Origin: Choanephora cucurbitarum
Taxonomy: Eukaryota; Mucoromycota; Mucoromycetes; Mucorales; Choanephoraceae
Reading direction: 5' to 3'
DNA length: 64,000 nucleotides
Assembly (NCBI GenBank): GCA_025331435.1
Contig: JAIWNI010000122.1
Coordinates: forward strand, 1 to 64,000
Made by a program: the position numbers and the translations under genes. The notes below the pieces were generated by a model that ran no database searches, was not told where the DNA came from, and saw nothing but the letters and a program-made list of their open reading frames with translations. Below are positions 47,093-58,884 of the stretch, piece after piece. Position 1 is the first letter of the stretch. Each line of letters starts with the position of its first letter.

Positions 47093-48869
47093 TTATTCTT
47101 TGTCTTGTCGTGTAACAATGAAGCTCGAAGCTGTACTGTTAACCGTCTTCAAATACAAATTGGTACATGAGCCAGTATTTGAATCTAATTAAGTTGATTT
47201 AGTTATCTTTCTATGCCTTGTCTACAAGCAGAGTATATGGTGCTTACCAAAAGAAGTTACAGGATCACAATAGCATTTGCTTTTGACAAGCCATGGCTCT
47301 TCTGTTGGGCAGTGCTCAAAGTTATCGTGTTTGTAACCAATATCATAGAACCAGTGTACATCACTTTTCTTCAGCATCATTGCTACTGCAATTGAATGTA
47401 CAGGAGCATCACCCCATCTGAAATGACATTAAATCAAAAATTGAGCAGAGATGTATTTCATTGTTTAGTGCTATAGACATACCTTTCATAAAAGAATCCG
47501 CCAGCTTCATCTAAATGTCTAAAATAGGCCTGATATCCTTCAGATCTCATGTATTTTAAGGAGGCAATCTATTTTCAAAGTGTAATAGCTTAGTGACAAA
47601 GAAACAGAAGTACACATCCTCTAGTAGTTACAAGGAGAAACATAGATTCTTCTCTTCCTTCTCTCTCTCATCTATAGTGTTCCTTTGTATTGCTACTTCT
47701 TCTTACCTCAAAATTACTCCAGAAGTGACACATGTTGTAAGACCAACCATTGTCATCACTTATGAAATTCAATAAACTGTCAGGTCTTGTGCGAGGGTAA
47801 ATATACTGAGGATATTTCTTTGCAAAATCAATAGTAGCATTCCACAGAGTTGGGATAGTGGCTTTGTACTCTCTTAATGCAATGGTGAATCCATACTTTA
47901 AATCTCTTTCTTGCATCAATCTGAAAGGATCATAATCAATGTCGCAAGAGAATTTAACTCCTGGCTCAACACGCCTGTTAAGGTACAAGATATGTACATT
48001 ATTAGAAAAACATAATATCACAAACTTTAAAAAGTTTACCAGTAATAATCGAGATCGTCTAATAGAGGATGCATCATGAAGAATCCAGATTGATAGCGAC
48101 ACATATGTCTATAGCTTTCACTGCCACCATATATAATGTTTTGGTCTACCATAGCTTGTCTGCATTGCTTGGCGTGTTCTTGATCAATCCAATCAGGGTA
48201 ACTCCAGTGCTCTTTGGGCACAAGACCATAGTGTACTTTTGCTTTAGTCATTGACTGGGTCATTTCAATAAATTCATCTGTAAACTCTTCTTCATTTAAA
48301 AATATCCAAGGGTATTCATATTTATGGTTAAATCGGTCTTCCAGATAACGCATAGATGATCTCAAAGCATACAATTCGCGGTTTCTTACTAACACAACAA
48401 AGGCAGCCTTCACGCGTGGTAAAGTTGTATCAGTCAAAGTTTGATATTCTTTTTCTAAACTAATTTTCTTATCATCGACTGCACTTGTTATGTCTTCTTC
48501 ATTCCTTCCTTCTTTCTCTAGTCCCTTGGCCTTGTTCTTGATCTCTTCCTCTGGTTTTACATCAGTCTCTTTATCTTCTGGAGTTTGAAGCATAGCTTTG
48601 TAAGCGTTGTCTTGCTCTTTTTGCTGTCTTTCTTTTTGCTCATTCGAAGGCTCTTGTTGGGCAAATCCAGCCAGGCTGTTTGCCGTAGTTTCTTTTAGCA
48701 GTTGGGCCTTTTCTTTAAGAAGGTTATAACATTCTGTAGAATTATTGCAGTATTTGTTTTCACTTGTCGAAGAGCGATAGATAAGAATTGCACCCAAAAT
48801 GATGATAGTAGCAATTAAGATACGAAATGCTGTTCTTGAGAGACACATTTGTCTAGAATGCAATGTCAT
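47093..48869 (-). CDS. Alpha-1,2-mannosyltransferase, GT15 (KRE2/MNT1-like), copy 1
   Basis: Golgi enzyme adding alpha-1,2-mannose to O- and N-glycans of cell-wall proteins. Five exons (48040-48869, 47707-47974, 47483-47568, 47248-47417, 47093-47184) give 481 residues. A type II anchor (FRILIATIIILGAILIY) follows a short cytosolic tail; then a long Glu/Lys-rich stem. The catalytic domain starts AAFVVLVRNRELYALRSSM and holds YPWIFLNEEEFTDEF, YGGSESYRHMCRYQSGFF, YYWRVEPGVKFSCDIDYDP (the YWRVEP Glu is the proposed catalytic residue), YNMCHFWSNFE, RWGDAPVHSIAV and a final SCT cysteine motif encoded in its own exon. Paralogous to the next two genes, with shared intron positions. Confidence 0.95.
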
Positions 48870-49115
48870 TTTGCATACAGATTTTGTTATGAAATAGCAA
48901 GAAGGAAGTTGTGGAGAGAGAAAGAAATTAAAATAGTATTGAGCAACGATTAATATTTATTATCATTCCTATGGCTCGCAATGGATGTCAACAGAAGGAA
49001 TGTGCACAATTGATTATTGAGCAAAACAGAAGCACAAACCCGTTTAACTTAATTTTTTATTGTATGGATATAAACACGGGTGCGACAAATTTTAAGATAA
49101 AAGCATTAATAAGCG

Positions 49116-50761
49116 CTAAAGTTTAATTCCTTTTTCTTTGATGAATTTGTTCATGTTAGAAACAGCTTTGGGATCCAATAATTTTAGCAACTTCTTAGTG
49201 CAGCTGCTTCGATGGAAATCTGTTTTGGAAGAAAAATAGGTTAAATTAATTTAAACATTCAAGATAAAAAAAAAAGAAGATTGTTGTTTACCAAAGTTTT
49301 TGTTGACATCACAGTGACACTTCTTTAGAAGTGTATTGTTATATGGACAATGAGTAGCGACTGAGTGTGTATAGCCAATATCATTGAAGAAATGTATTTG
49401 CTCCTTCTTTAGAAATAGTGCAGCAGCAATTGTTTGTACAGGTGCATCACCCCATCTATTTTTTTTTACATCAACATCATTCTTAGTAAACAAATAAATA
49501 AACAACCATATTTTTTCTTTTTCGTGGTTTGATACTGACCTTTCATAGAAAAAGTTACCTGTTCTATCTAAATATTCAAAGTATTTTCTGTATGATTCAG
49601 ATCTAAAAAATGAGAGATCTGCCAGCTGAAAGTTTGTCCAAAAATGACAATTGTTGTAATCATCTGCGTCTTCGTCGTAGATCCAAGGATAAATTGTCTC
49701 ATACTCAGGCAAAACATGCTGAGGGAACCGTTCAGTAAACTCATTGACTCTTTGCCACAATGTAGGAATGGTTTGGCTGGCTTCAAGCATGGTTATGACA
49801 AAACCTTAAAAGAAAGTTATGTCAGTGCTCTGTGTTCATATGACTTGCTAATTCTCCCGCTCTGATTGTTGGAATGCATATGTGTTTGTTTGTCAACAAG
49901 CCACTTCTTACCTAAACTTTTGTTATGCTCTTTCATGTACAGAAACATATCATCATCCATTTGACAACTGTAATCAGCACCAGGCTCTACACGCCATGTG
50001 TATTCGACATCTCTAAGCAAAGGGTGATGAAAGAAAAAGCCTGAATGGTACCTCATAAGCTGGTGATAAGATAAGCTAGACCCTTTGTATGCACCTTTTG
50101 TTTCCTGTTCCAACATAAGAAACTCAGCACGATCGACATCTATCCAATGAGGATAGTCCCAGGCTTCGAGGTCAATTTTGCCAAAAAACACAGGGGCAGT
50201 TATCACTTTCTTGATATGTTTTTTGAATTCCATCGTGAATAGCTGGTTGTTTAAAAGTACCCAAGGATATTGCGTACCATTCTTCATATGGTCTTCCATA
50301 CTTCGAGCAACCATACGAGCATCCATGATTTTCTCATTCCGAACTACCATATAATAAGCACCTTTCACTGGTAGTCCGTTCCAAACATCTTTCGGAATGG
50401 TCACATCAGGAGCAAGTGTCTCCTTTGATTTGAGATATTCAATCCTTTGGTGCTCTAGTAGATTAGCGTTTGATAATTGTTGTTGTTGAATGGCAGCTAG
50501 AGAAGAACTCGAAAGTAGTTTTGAAAGTGTTGTTTGAGGTAGATTGCAGATGTATTGTGAGAAATCAATGTCTCTTGGATTGTAGCTTTCAGAAATCTTT
50601 TCCCAATGAACGCCACGGCCTATAAAATAGCATGTGGTCAACACAACTGTAGCTACTGAAATGCGAAACAAAATCTTCCAAGTACGACGTCGATTGTAGG
50701 AAGACTTGGACGACGAATTGGTGTCTGATGAGCTGAACGGATTGTCTCGTAGAAAGACCAT
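49116..50761 (-). CDS. Alpha-1,2-mannosyltransferase, GT15 (KRE2/MNT1-like), copy 2
   Basis: Four exons (49912-50761, 49540-49804, 49292-49455, 49116-49219) give 460 residues. Signal anchor ILFRISVATVVLTTCYFIG after an Arg-rich tail. Catalytic motifs are kept but more diverged than in copy 1: GAYYMVVRNEKIMDARM, YPWVLLNNQLFTMEF, YTWRVEPGADYSCQMDDDMF (Tyr-Thr for the usual Tyr-Tyr, three Asp in a row), YNNCHFWTNFQ (Gln for the usual Glu), ERWGDAPVQTIAA and HCDVNKNFDFHRSSCTK. The Glu of WRVEP is present, so activity is expected. The NFQ change could shift acceptor preference. Divergently transcribed from copy 3 across 408 bp. Confidence 0.93.
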
Positions 50762-51169
50762 GGTATCAAATCAATATCTATATTTCTAAAAAGCGACCTC
50801 TTCTATTGAATGCTTTTCTGTTCTATAGAAAGAGAAATGGTGTTTAAATAGATATAGATGTAAATGCAATAAAAAAAGACAATGGAACAGGAAAAGGAAA
50901 AAATGAGAGAAATAGAAAGATGTTGAAAGGGGCAAAAAAGTTAAGATAAAGGATATTTGTTATGATAAAAATAAAGATTGAAAGAGAATGCATAAAGTCG
51001 CGCATTTCTCGCTACTCCACTACCGCCATAACATTAATATGAACTTATCCGTCAAGCCCCTTTAAAAAAAATCACTCTTCTATACAACATAAATAGGACA
51101 GCTTATCTTGCTTCTGTTTCCTTTCACTCTCTCTCGTATTTTTTTTTCTGTAGAAATAGATCTGCTTCC
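50762..51169. promoter_or_regulatory. Divergent promoter between GT15 copies 2 and 3
   Basis: 408 bp between two divergent start codons. Long A-rich runs on the copy 2 side and C/T-rich stretches just before copy 3. No clear shared operator was identified. Confidence 0.5.
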
Positions 51170-52747
51170 ATGGTAGCAGGAGCACGGCGATATCCATGTC
51201 TTTTGATTCAAGTAATCATTGGTATCAACATTTTGTTTGGTTTCCTTTATATTATCAAACGCAAAAACTACAGTGACTCGAGCTTAAATGATATGCTTCA
51301 GACATTGCAACAACTACAAGCCAAGGATAAGCCAGTATATAATCCTAATTTTGCAAAGCAACCTAGTTCATACGTAATCAGGCCACCAAACATGAATTAT
51401 GAGATGGAAGTCAAGCTACCAAAACCAACTAATACAACAGAACGTCAGGCAGCAGCCTTTATTGTGTTAGTTCGAAACTCAGAGCTTGCCGGCATGCTTC
51501 AATCAATGAAAGACATTGGTATGTTTCTTAAAAAGAAAGCGTGTTTAGACTTGTTTTCTGATATAATTATTTATTCATTAGAGCAGCGCTTCAACAACAA
51601 GTTCAACTATCCTTGGGTGTTTTTGAATGAAGAGCCTTTCAGTGAAGATTTCATCTTATACACCACAAAAGCATCGTCTGGAAAGACGCACTATGGCCTA
51701 GTAGGTGAATCCATGTGGGGATATCCGGATTGGATAGACCAGACAGTTGCTGCTAAACAACGCGAACTTATGAAAGATATGCCATATGGTTCGAGCGAAA
51801 GCTATCGTCACATGTGTCGATTTCAAAGGTACGTTAAATGCAAGTATGTCTTTTTGTTTGAAAGATGTACTGATTGGAAGACTAGCGGGTTCTTTTGGAG
51901 ACATCCATTAGTTCTAAGCTTAAATTTAGAGTATTATTGGCGTGTTGAACCTGATGTTCGTTATTTCTGTGATTTAGACTATGATCCGTTTCTCTATATG
52001 AAACAGAACCGAAAGAAATATGGTAGATTTACTTGGGATAAAATGAGACTTCAAATGAGTTAACTTTGTAAAAATACCCAATAGGCTTTAATATTTCTTT
52101 TAAAGAGCATCAGGGAACTATTCCGAATCTCTGGAAGACTGTCAAGCGTTTTGCCAAGGAATCAACAGAAAAAGGCAAGATTTACTTTCCACTCAAGGTG
52201 ACAGATACAATCTTTAGATTCTTGTCAAGGGATGATGGCTCCAGCTATAACGGCTGTCATTTCTGGACTAATTTTGAGATTGCTCGACTCGATTTATGGA
52301 GTACAAGCGCTTACAAGGAATTCTTTGACTTCCTTGATAGAAGTGGTGGATTCTTTTACGAAAGGTGAGTTTATAGGTAAATATGGAAAAGTGTATAGTT
52401 TCTCATAATCTTTGTTATCTCATATAGATGGGGTGATGCACCTGTCCATTCAATATTTGCCGCGCTCTATCTTCATCAAGATGAGGTTCATTTCTTTAAT
52501 GATATAGGCTACAAGCATAGTATCTATCAACACTGTCCTGCTGAGGAAAACTTAGTTCGCCGATGTTCATGCGATCCTAGAAATAGCTTAGGTAGGCATA
52601 ATTATAAATGCAATCAATGCACTCTCTTAATTTGCTTTCCCAATAGACTTCAGCGATGGGATGAGCTGTCTTACAGAATACATGGAAGCAAGGAGTTATG
52701 ATTCTGTCTCAGATAAAAGGACGGTCAATGATATGCTTTTGAAGTGA
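51170..52747 (+). CDS. Alpha-1,2-mannosyltransferase, GT15 (KRE2/MNT1-like), copy 3
   Basis: Six exons (51170-51518, 51582-51828, 51886-52022, 52085-52364, 52428-52591, 52647-52747) give 425 residues. Signal anchor CLLIQVIIGINILFGFLYII and a short stem. Motifs: AAFIVLVRNSELAGMLQSM, YPWVFLNEEPFSEDF, YGSSESYRHMCRFQSGFF, YYWRVEPDVRYFCDLDYDP, YNGCHFWTNFEIARLDLW, ERWGDAPVHSIFAALYL, CSCDPRNSLDFSDGMSC. Exon 3 starts at 51886, restoring the conserved Gln-Ser-Gly-Phe-Phe; earlier AGs break frame or add odd residues. The loop before YYWRVEP (LVLSLNLE) is longer than in the other copies. The two introns before RWGDAP and before the last Cys motif match copies 1 and 2. Confidence 0.94.
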
Positions 52748-52786
52748 TAATAAATGAGTAATGTTGTTTTTTTTAGTTTGACTTTA

Positions 52787-53530
52787 TTAATCAATTTCCA
52801 TAGAGGATGGCAGTGCATGAATTGTAGGGTTGTTAAGAATCTGTAATAAGCATTAATATAGTTATAAGGGCTTCTTCAGCTGTATATGTATGTAGTGAAC
52901 TAACCTCTACATGTCGATTTACATTCCTTGCGTCTCTTGTATTAAGGTATTTCTCAAAAGCCAGTTTATCTCTAGGATCGTTCAATCTATTCGTATCATG
53001 AATAAGAAATGATACAGTTCCGAAATCTTGTAGATTAGACTTACTCTGACTGTGTCAACACAAAATCAGGTATACGTGGCTTCTTATCACCTGGTGTCCA
53101 CACAAGCGGTAGTCCGTTTTCAACAATAGCTTGTATTCCATCGTTTCCTGTATGCATAACTTGGCTAGCATCTATTACTTCGGTATCCTCTTCATCGTTC
53201 TCTAAGAACTGGTCCATATTATTAATGTGGACGACGTGTTTGTTGTTTGAAGGGAACGAGTACTGCATAATGCCATACTGCTGATAGTTTGCCTGATACT
53301 GTTGTTCATGCACCTGTTGTCTATATAGTCAGACAAGTATGTCTTATTCTTTTCCTCTTGTTCTGGGAGATCTCTCAAAACACTTACTGCATCGAGTTAA
53401 GTGTCATAGCAGCCATATCTTTTGCAAAACTTTCTTCTGAAATGAATTTTTTTCGTGTCAAGCCAAATGATGGTGCTTCTTGATCTTCAGTTGAAGGTCT
53501 CTTTTTGTGAACGATTGGATATGAATACAT
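52787..53530 (-). CDS. Orphan four-exon protein, 184 residues
   Basis: Exons 53388-53530, 53045-53320, 52905-52986 and 52787-52840 all have consensus GT-AG ends and keep frame, so the gene is real. No family is recognised. The N terminus is basic (YSYPIVHKKRPS), then KDMAAMTLNSMQ, a Gln/Tyr-rich segment (EQQYQANYQQYGIMQYSF) and an acidic stretch (FLENDEEDTEVID). Exon 2 ends with LPLVWTPGDKKPRIPDFVL. The third exon is charged (NDPRDKLAFEKYLNTRDARN). No TM segment or signal peptide. The Tyr/Gln-rich middle and acidic patch fit a regulatory or scaffold role, but this is only a guess. Stop is 39 bp from that of GT15 copy 3. Confidence 0.75.
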
Positions 53531-53629
53531 GCTATTTATTGTATGTGTAATGAAGAACAAAAAACAAAGAAGAAAGAAAAAGAAAATGCTAGATTTTTAG
53601 ATATGCAGAATAAATTGACCAATTGAGCG

Positions 53630-54326
53630 CTATGCTTTTGTTTCATCTGCACACCCACAAGGATATTTAGATTCAATTTCAGCACAGTCAAATATAGGCT
53701 TATTTAAGCGCTCATTCACTTTGTTATGCATAGCACATAGCCATTGGGTGGCTGCAAAACGAGACGATGTCTGTGGTGGATAAGTGGTGATCAGCTTGTT
53801 AAAATGACGAGCACTGGTTTAAATAAGCGAAATAAAGTCAATTCATTTATATTCGTCAGCCTATTTTCTTTCACTTACCAATCACCACAAGGATAAAGTG
53901 TGGAAAACAACATCATGAAATCATGCAATGATTTTCTCTCGTTTTCTGATGGTTTTTCTGGGAAACGTCCTACCATTGTATGAAGGAACTTGATATTAAA
54001 GTTAATTATAAGAAATATTACAACATTTAAAGATAAATTACCTTCCAAGTAGCTCTACCCAACTCTGCTCTATGTATATAGTGAGTTTTGTTTCTTTTTT
54101 TTTTCTGCCTTCAAATTCCTTCTGACCTTTGCGTCTGATTCCCCATAGAGGACATAATTACTTTGCTATAGTCTGCTTCAACATTGTCTCTTATAATGGG
54201 TTCTTCTATTTTACTGTTTAATGTAGGATCTGTCTGCTTATAAAATAAGAACAATATAGAAAGAGCAAAGAGGCAGACAATGCCTATTGAAACTATAATG
54301 TTCTGCTTCTTTATCATTTTCAGCAA
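53630..54326 (-). CDS. ERV2: FAD-linked sulfhydryl oxidase, Erv2/ALR type
   Basis: Makes disulfide bonds by passing electrons from thiols to oxygen through FAD. Five small exons. An N-terminal signal anchor (IIVSIGIVCLFALSILFLFYK) fits an ER-membrane Erv2 rather than mitochondrial Erv1. The catalytic domain starts ELGRATWK, then FLHTMVGRFPEKP. The CxxC redox motif is in STLYPCGDCARHF. The FAD-binding signature WLCAMHNKVNERL (H-N-x-V-N) follows, and FDCAEIESKYPCGC at the C terminus may form the shuttle disulfide. The CxxC codons are split by an intron and are restored by splicing. Shares a 203-bp divergent promoter with NOP16. Confidence 0.9.
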
Positions 54327-54529
54327 AAAAGAAAAAGGGGAGAATACATATTTGTGCTCAAAAGTGCAATTTAAGTGAGGAGAAAGAAGTGAAGAGAAAG
54401 AGGCCGATGGATTTTGATTGGATAATAGAACACTTCTATATAAGGCAAACGAGTCACGGAATCAAGTCCCTTTTTTCTCGATTTTTTCTCGATTTTTTTT
54501 GATTCTTTATCATATAATATCGACATACA

Positions 54530-55289
54530 ATGGGTACCGTTCGTCAAAAGAGAGCTGCTAAAAACACCAACAAGAACACCAGACGTACAGCCGATAGACA
54601 CAAGAAGAGAGTGACCATTCATGCAAGTATTTGTTGCTAGATCTTCGTCATCGATCTCGCTCTAATCTTTTATTATAGGGTAATCCTATTATCAAGAAAA
54701 ACTGGGACAAGAAGTTGACATTAAAGCAAAAGTAAGATAAGCAACAGATAGCCTAAAATCAGCTCGATACTAACGAAAATTACGTTTATGTAGTTATGAA
54801 AAACTCGGTCTATTGACTTCATTGAATGGAGAGACAGGTGGCAAAGAAAAGATGAAGCCTGATGCACCCGTGGAAGTTGAAGCAGAGACAGAACCTAAAG
54901 ATCTGAAGGATATGACAGAAGAGGAGATCGAGCAACTCAAAAAGACATTGAACCCCGGTGAAGGTTTAATTCAGCGTGATGATGAGGGCAACATTGTTCG
55001 TATTATTGTGGGTGAAAAGAAATCGCATGACGAGATTTTGGATGCTGAAGTGCCCAAGGTCGAAGCAAAGACAGATGTAGTGAGACAGTTGGAAGAGCTT
55101 GCTGCTAATGCCGTACACCATGAAAAGTATCAGTCTGAGTATGAGACTGATTGGGTACAAAAGTTGATCAGCAAACATGGTGACGACTATAAGGCTATGT
55201 TCTGGGATAAAGAATTAAATATATACCAACAGACTGCAGCACAACTCAAGAAAAAGTGTCAGGCTTATGCTCAAAAGAACAAGAAATAA
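54530..55289 (+). CDS. NOP16: Nucleolar protein 16 (60S biogenesis)
   Basis: Component of pre-60S particles. Exons 54530-54622, 54679-54731 and 54794-55289 give 213 residues. The N terminus is Lys/Arg-rich (RQKRAAKNTNKNTRR), followed by NPIIKKNWDKKLTLKQNYEK, the NOP16 hallmark (N-P-I-I-x-x-N-W-D). The middle is acidic. The C-terminal domain has WVQKLISKHGDDYKAMFWD and the ending QTAAQLKKKCQAYAQ. The first intron only keeps frame if the donor is GC (CAT|GCAAGT): the nearby GT donor gives a stop. GCAAGT is the usual consensus of GC-AG introns, so this is a likely U2-type GC-AG intron. Acts in the same pathway as SPB4 and eL42 in this window. Confidence 0.92.
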
Positions 55290-55419
55290 GCCTTCAAGAC
55301 ATATGCACACATTTTTTTTCTATTTTTTTTAACATTACATAATAAAAGTTAGATTTGTATAAAAGACTTCATTGAGTTATTGTTCTATGTATGCTCCCAT
55401 TTGAAACGGTAAACTTAAG

Positions 55420-56817
55420 CTAAGGATTAAACCCGACATCATCTACAACTCTTCTATGCTCAATTTCGTGCTCTGCACTATAATCGAGATGAACAAATGC
55501 TCTTTCTACATTTTCCATGAGTTCTAATGCGTCTTGTAATGCTTCTCCTACATCATGAGCTTCTCTTAAAGGACAATCAGGTGGTAGGATAATATCTACT
55601 TCTACCAATAGACGATCACCGATATAATAAGCTCTCACTGTATCAACTGCCTGAATTTTCTTGGAGAAGCGGTAAGCCATATATGTCAATTGCTTTATGT
55701 CGTCAGTACTGGCTGCCTGGCCTGTCAACCGTCTTATGTTCTCAACCAAGACACTCATCCATTCGTAGATAATGTAGATTGAAAGTAAGATAGCACCTAA
55801 AGGATCCAACCAGTTCCAGCTCATGTAGTTACCAACAACAGGGAAGAGTGTACTGGAGATGGTAAAGACAACATCGTTCTCATGATCATAAGCCAAAGCC
55901 TCTACACTAGAACTGCCCTTGATAGAACGACACCAGATCCAAAGAGCAGCTTTGATGGCCACATTGATACCTAAAATAATCAAGGCTTCCATACTTAAAT
56001 CAATCTCATCAGGTGCTGTGCCTGAAGTCAATTTCTCAACAGAGCTAATAAGCACTTGTGAGAATGATGTTGTGATAATTACAGCAAACACAACGATGCC
56101 CAATGGCTCCATACGAGACTTGCCTACAGGATAGGTATAATAGTTCTTTTGACGAATGATGCGAACAGTGAAGAAGATGATGGCATTGCTAACAATATCA
56201 AGAAAGCTTTCAAAGGCAGAGGCCAAAAGAGCCATAGAACCTGAGAACCAAGAAAGCACAATTTTGGTGATAAACAGAGCAACATTAGCGAAAAAGGAGA
56301 GATTGATAGCCAAGTGGATAATCCACATAGGTGATTTCTTGTTGTTAGTGTTATCGGGCGTACTAGATCGACTAGATGACAAAAGAGGTTGGCGGTGACC
56401 AGCAGTTACGTCAAGCGGCATTGTGTCACCGTTTTCGTCTTGGCCGAAACCGTTTTCGATATCTCCTGGGATAGAACCATAAGCAGCCTTGGACAAAGAT
56501 GTTTCGCCACGTTTGATTGAGTCTATCACTCGATCTACTTGCGCATACCTGTCAATCATTTCATTTTGATCCTGTAAATGAGCTTAGTTTTTTTTTTTTG
56601 CATAATTCGACAACAGCGATCTTTTTTTTTTATGATTTCTTACCTGATAGAATTCTCGCACTTTTTTGTTTTGATAAGTCTTTAGTTGATCGTCAGAAAC
56701 ACGAAGTGATTCAAAGTGAACAGGTGGTGGCAATGTTTCGTTTACAGCTGTAGTGAGAGACGTTCTGTGCTGAAGGCGTTTATTAGAATTACGGCTATCT
56801 TCTTGTTCAGATACCAT
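55420..56817 (-). CDS. Cation diffusion facilitator (CDF) metal transporter
   Basis: Divalent metal/proton antiporter. Exons 56644-56817 and 55420-56571 give 441 residues. A long cytosolic N terminus precedes six TM helices, the first being INLSFFANVALFITKIVL. TM2 has FESFLDIVSNAIIFF, so the first metal-site motif is E-x3-D, not the D-x3-D of Mn-CDFs or H-x3-D of Zn-CDFs. TM5 has YDHENDVVF (D-x3-D). RQKNYYTYPVGKSRMEPLG is the loop typical of the Mn/Fe-like CDF group. The C-terminal cytosolic domain has AYYIGDRLLVEVDIILPPD and ends in a His-rich HLDYSAEHEIEHRR. By family the metal is most likely Mn; E for D at site A makes this uncertain. Target membrane unknown. Confidence 0.92.
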
Positions 56818-58795
56818 TGCTTTTTCTTGTAGAAGAAAAAAAGAGGAAACAAGAGGAAGTTAAAAGTTGTTACTGTTTTCGAAATATTTTTTTTATCCTC
56901 AGTTCCATATAACCAAAGGTATCCCTGTATTCCCATAAGCTATAGGGAGGCACACTTTACAGAAGCAGAATCAGAAGAATTCGTCTACTCTTTTTTTTGG
57001 TATAAAGAGATACTTATGCCAAGGCCGTGCATACAACCACCTTAACTATCAAAAGCCTTAAAGGATAAGGCACTTCTTGTTCGTTTCTCATTGTCTCATT
57101 GTTCCCATTCGCTTAGCACCATTTGATTGTGTGAAATGCACGAAAAAGGAGGAGGAGAATTGGAGGAGTACAGTTGGAGTACGTCTTCCCTATTAAAATT
57201 AATCAGATAACATCATGGGCATCAACTTTAGTTTAAAGTTTTTGTGTAACGTGTTTTTAAGTTTTAACATAGAAGCCTTCAGATCAAAATTCTTTATCTG
57301 CAAATCTGCTGATCAGTCCAAAATTCTGTGCTTCATGTAAAGATTTTGATACAAAATCCCAAGACCCCAATTCATTCTTCTTGCAATCAAGTTGTCCTAT
57401 CATTCAATAAAGCTAACTATTTAAATTTCTTGTACTTTACTTATGCGTATCATGCAAGTACTGATTTGGTAGCATGCTGATGTATCTTTCTGTTATGCAT
57501 TTGGCTTTCATTCGGTCAGTACTAGTTTTCGCAATAAACGCATCTCATTTAAAAAAAAAGACATATTATACCAAGAAGAAGAAACCAAAGTTGACTCTAT
57601 CGAGTTTTATTTTTGATAGAGCCACTAATTGCGCTTGGCTATAAAAATTTCGTCAGTTAGAAAGCAGTTTACTGCTATCATGACAACATAATAATGATTG
57701 TCTCTCTTCGCTCAATTTTCTAACAGTTCGATCAAAAGCCGCATACTTTTCGCAAATTACTCAACTTTCTCACAGACACAATATTCATAGAGCCAGACTG
57801 CGGCTTAAAGAGAAGTGTTTATTAGCTGTATTAGTTCGATTCATCGTATCAGCAATGTCTTTTAATTATATCTAACCTTTATGTTGATTATGTGGTATTA
57901 ATGCTTCATTTTTACTTATTTGTTGTACTTTGTAAAATTCTACTAGAAGAAACGTTATCAATATTCAAGCGAAATGCATGACTTATAACAAAACGATATA
58001 GTTGACTCATTAGATCCATATGAACCCTCAGTATGCATATGTCAATTAGCATCTGCTTTCAATTTCTTTTATTTGCTGCATCTGATTATCTGGTGTAATT
58101 ACTAATGAACACGCCTCGCGCACTATTTGCTTATTGTTTGGTATATATATGTATCTTTTATCATAGTCGGGCTATTTGGTTTAGAATAATATGTGAAATC
58201 TTGTTCGATGCAAAAGCATCTCTTAATGAAAGTCTGTTTCGGTTTTCTTTGTTATTTTCTATTTTATTTTTTGTTGAGAGAGTATGTAGAAATAAGTCCA
58301 CTTTGTTTTCTTTGATTTTTGGTTTGTTGAGAGGTGATATATATACATATATACTAAAAAAAACCTTTATGAGATTTGTGTGATAATACAAATCAATATG
58401 TTTGCACACCAGAATCTATGGAATGTTTAGCTTTTTTTTAACAAACAAATCTTCTGCAGAGCAAAAGTCCCAAAACTCACCATCAAACCATTAATTAAAT
58501 GTTAGAGAAGGAAAGGCCTTCGATTTTAACAAAAAAAAATCAAAGAGGTACCTTTAATAAAATGTATTCTTTTGTCTAAACAATCTTCAGATCCAAAGAG
58601 AGGACGAGAGAGATCGAAAGAAGTAACTAGCTTTATCTCGATTAAAACATACAATAAAGTTTATATCTTTTTTAGGAGTAAACAAAGCTTAAAACCGATA
58701 TTAGGCAAAAAATCAGAGAAGGTGATTTTTACCATAATAGGGATCGAGAATGTCTTTGCTTTAATGTTCAGTCACTAGTTTCAATCAAAATCAAG
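56818..58795. other. 2-kb gene-poor region
   Basis: AT-rich, with homopolymer runs. Frames at 58105-58383 and 58572-58778 lack coding signals. A short inverted repeat (CTATCGAG / TGATAGAG) sits near 57597-57620. Right end holds the promoter of the secreted protein gene. Confidence 0.6.
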
Positions 58796-58803
58796 TATAT
58801 AAA
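58796..58803 (+). promoter_or_regulatory. TATA box
   Basis: TATATAAA located 82 bp upstream of the ATG of the secreted Kre9-like gene, in a position and orientation fitting a core promoter. A strong TATA box suits an inducible or highly expressed gene. Confidence 0.6.
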
Positions 58804-58884
58804 GTAGTTTGATTGAGCTAGTCGTCTTCCTTTTTTCATTACAAAAGAAATCAAAAATCATCTTTTCAATTCTTTTATTATCAA

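Noticed and set aside
54627..54678. GT donor (GTATTT) for NOP16 intron 1
   Set aside because: Joining here gives an extra base and an immediate TAA; the GC donor at 54623 keeps frame and the conserved motif.
58105..58383. 92-residue plus-strand frame
   Set aside because: Phe/Leu/Ile-rich because of T-rich DNA; stop-rich surroundings and no homologous look.
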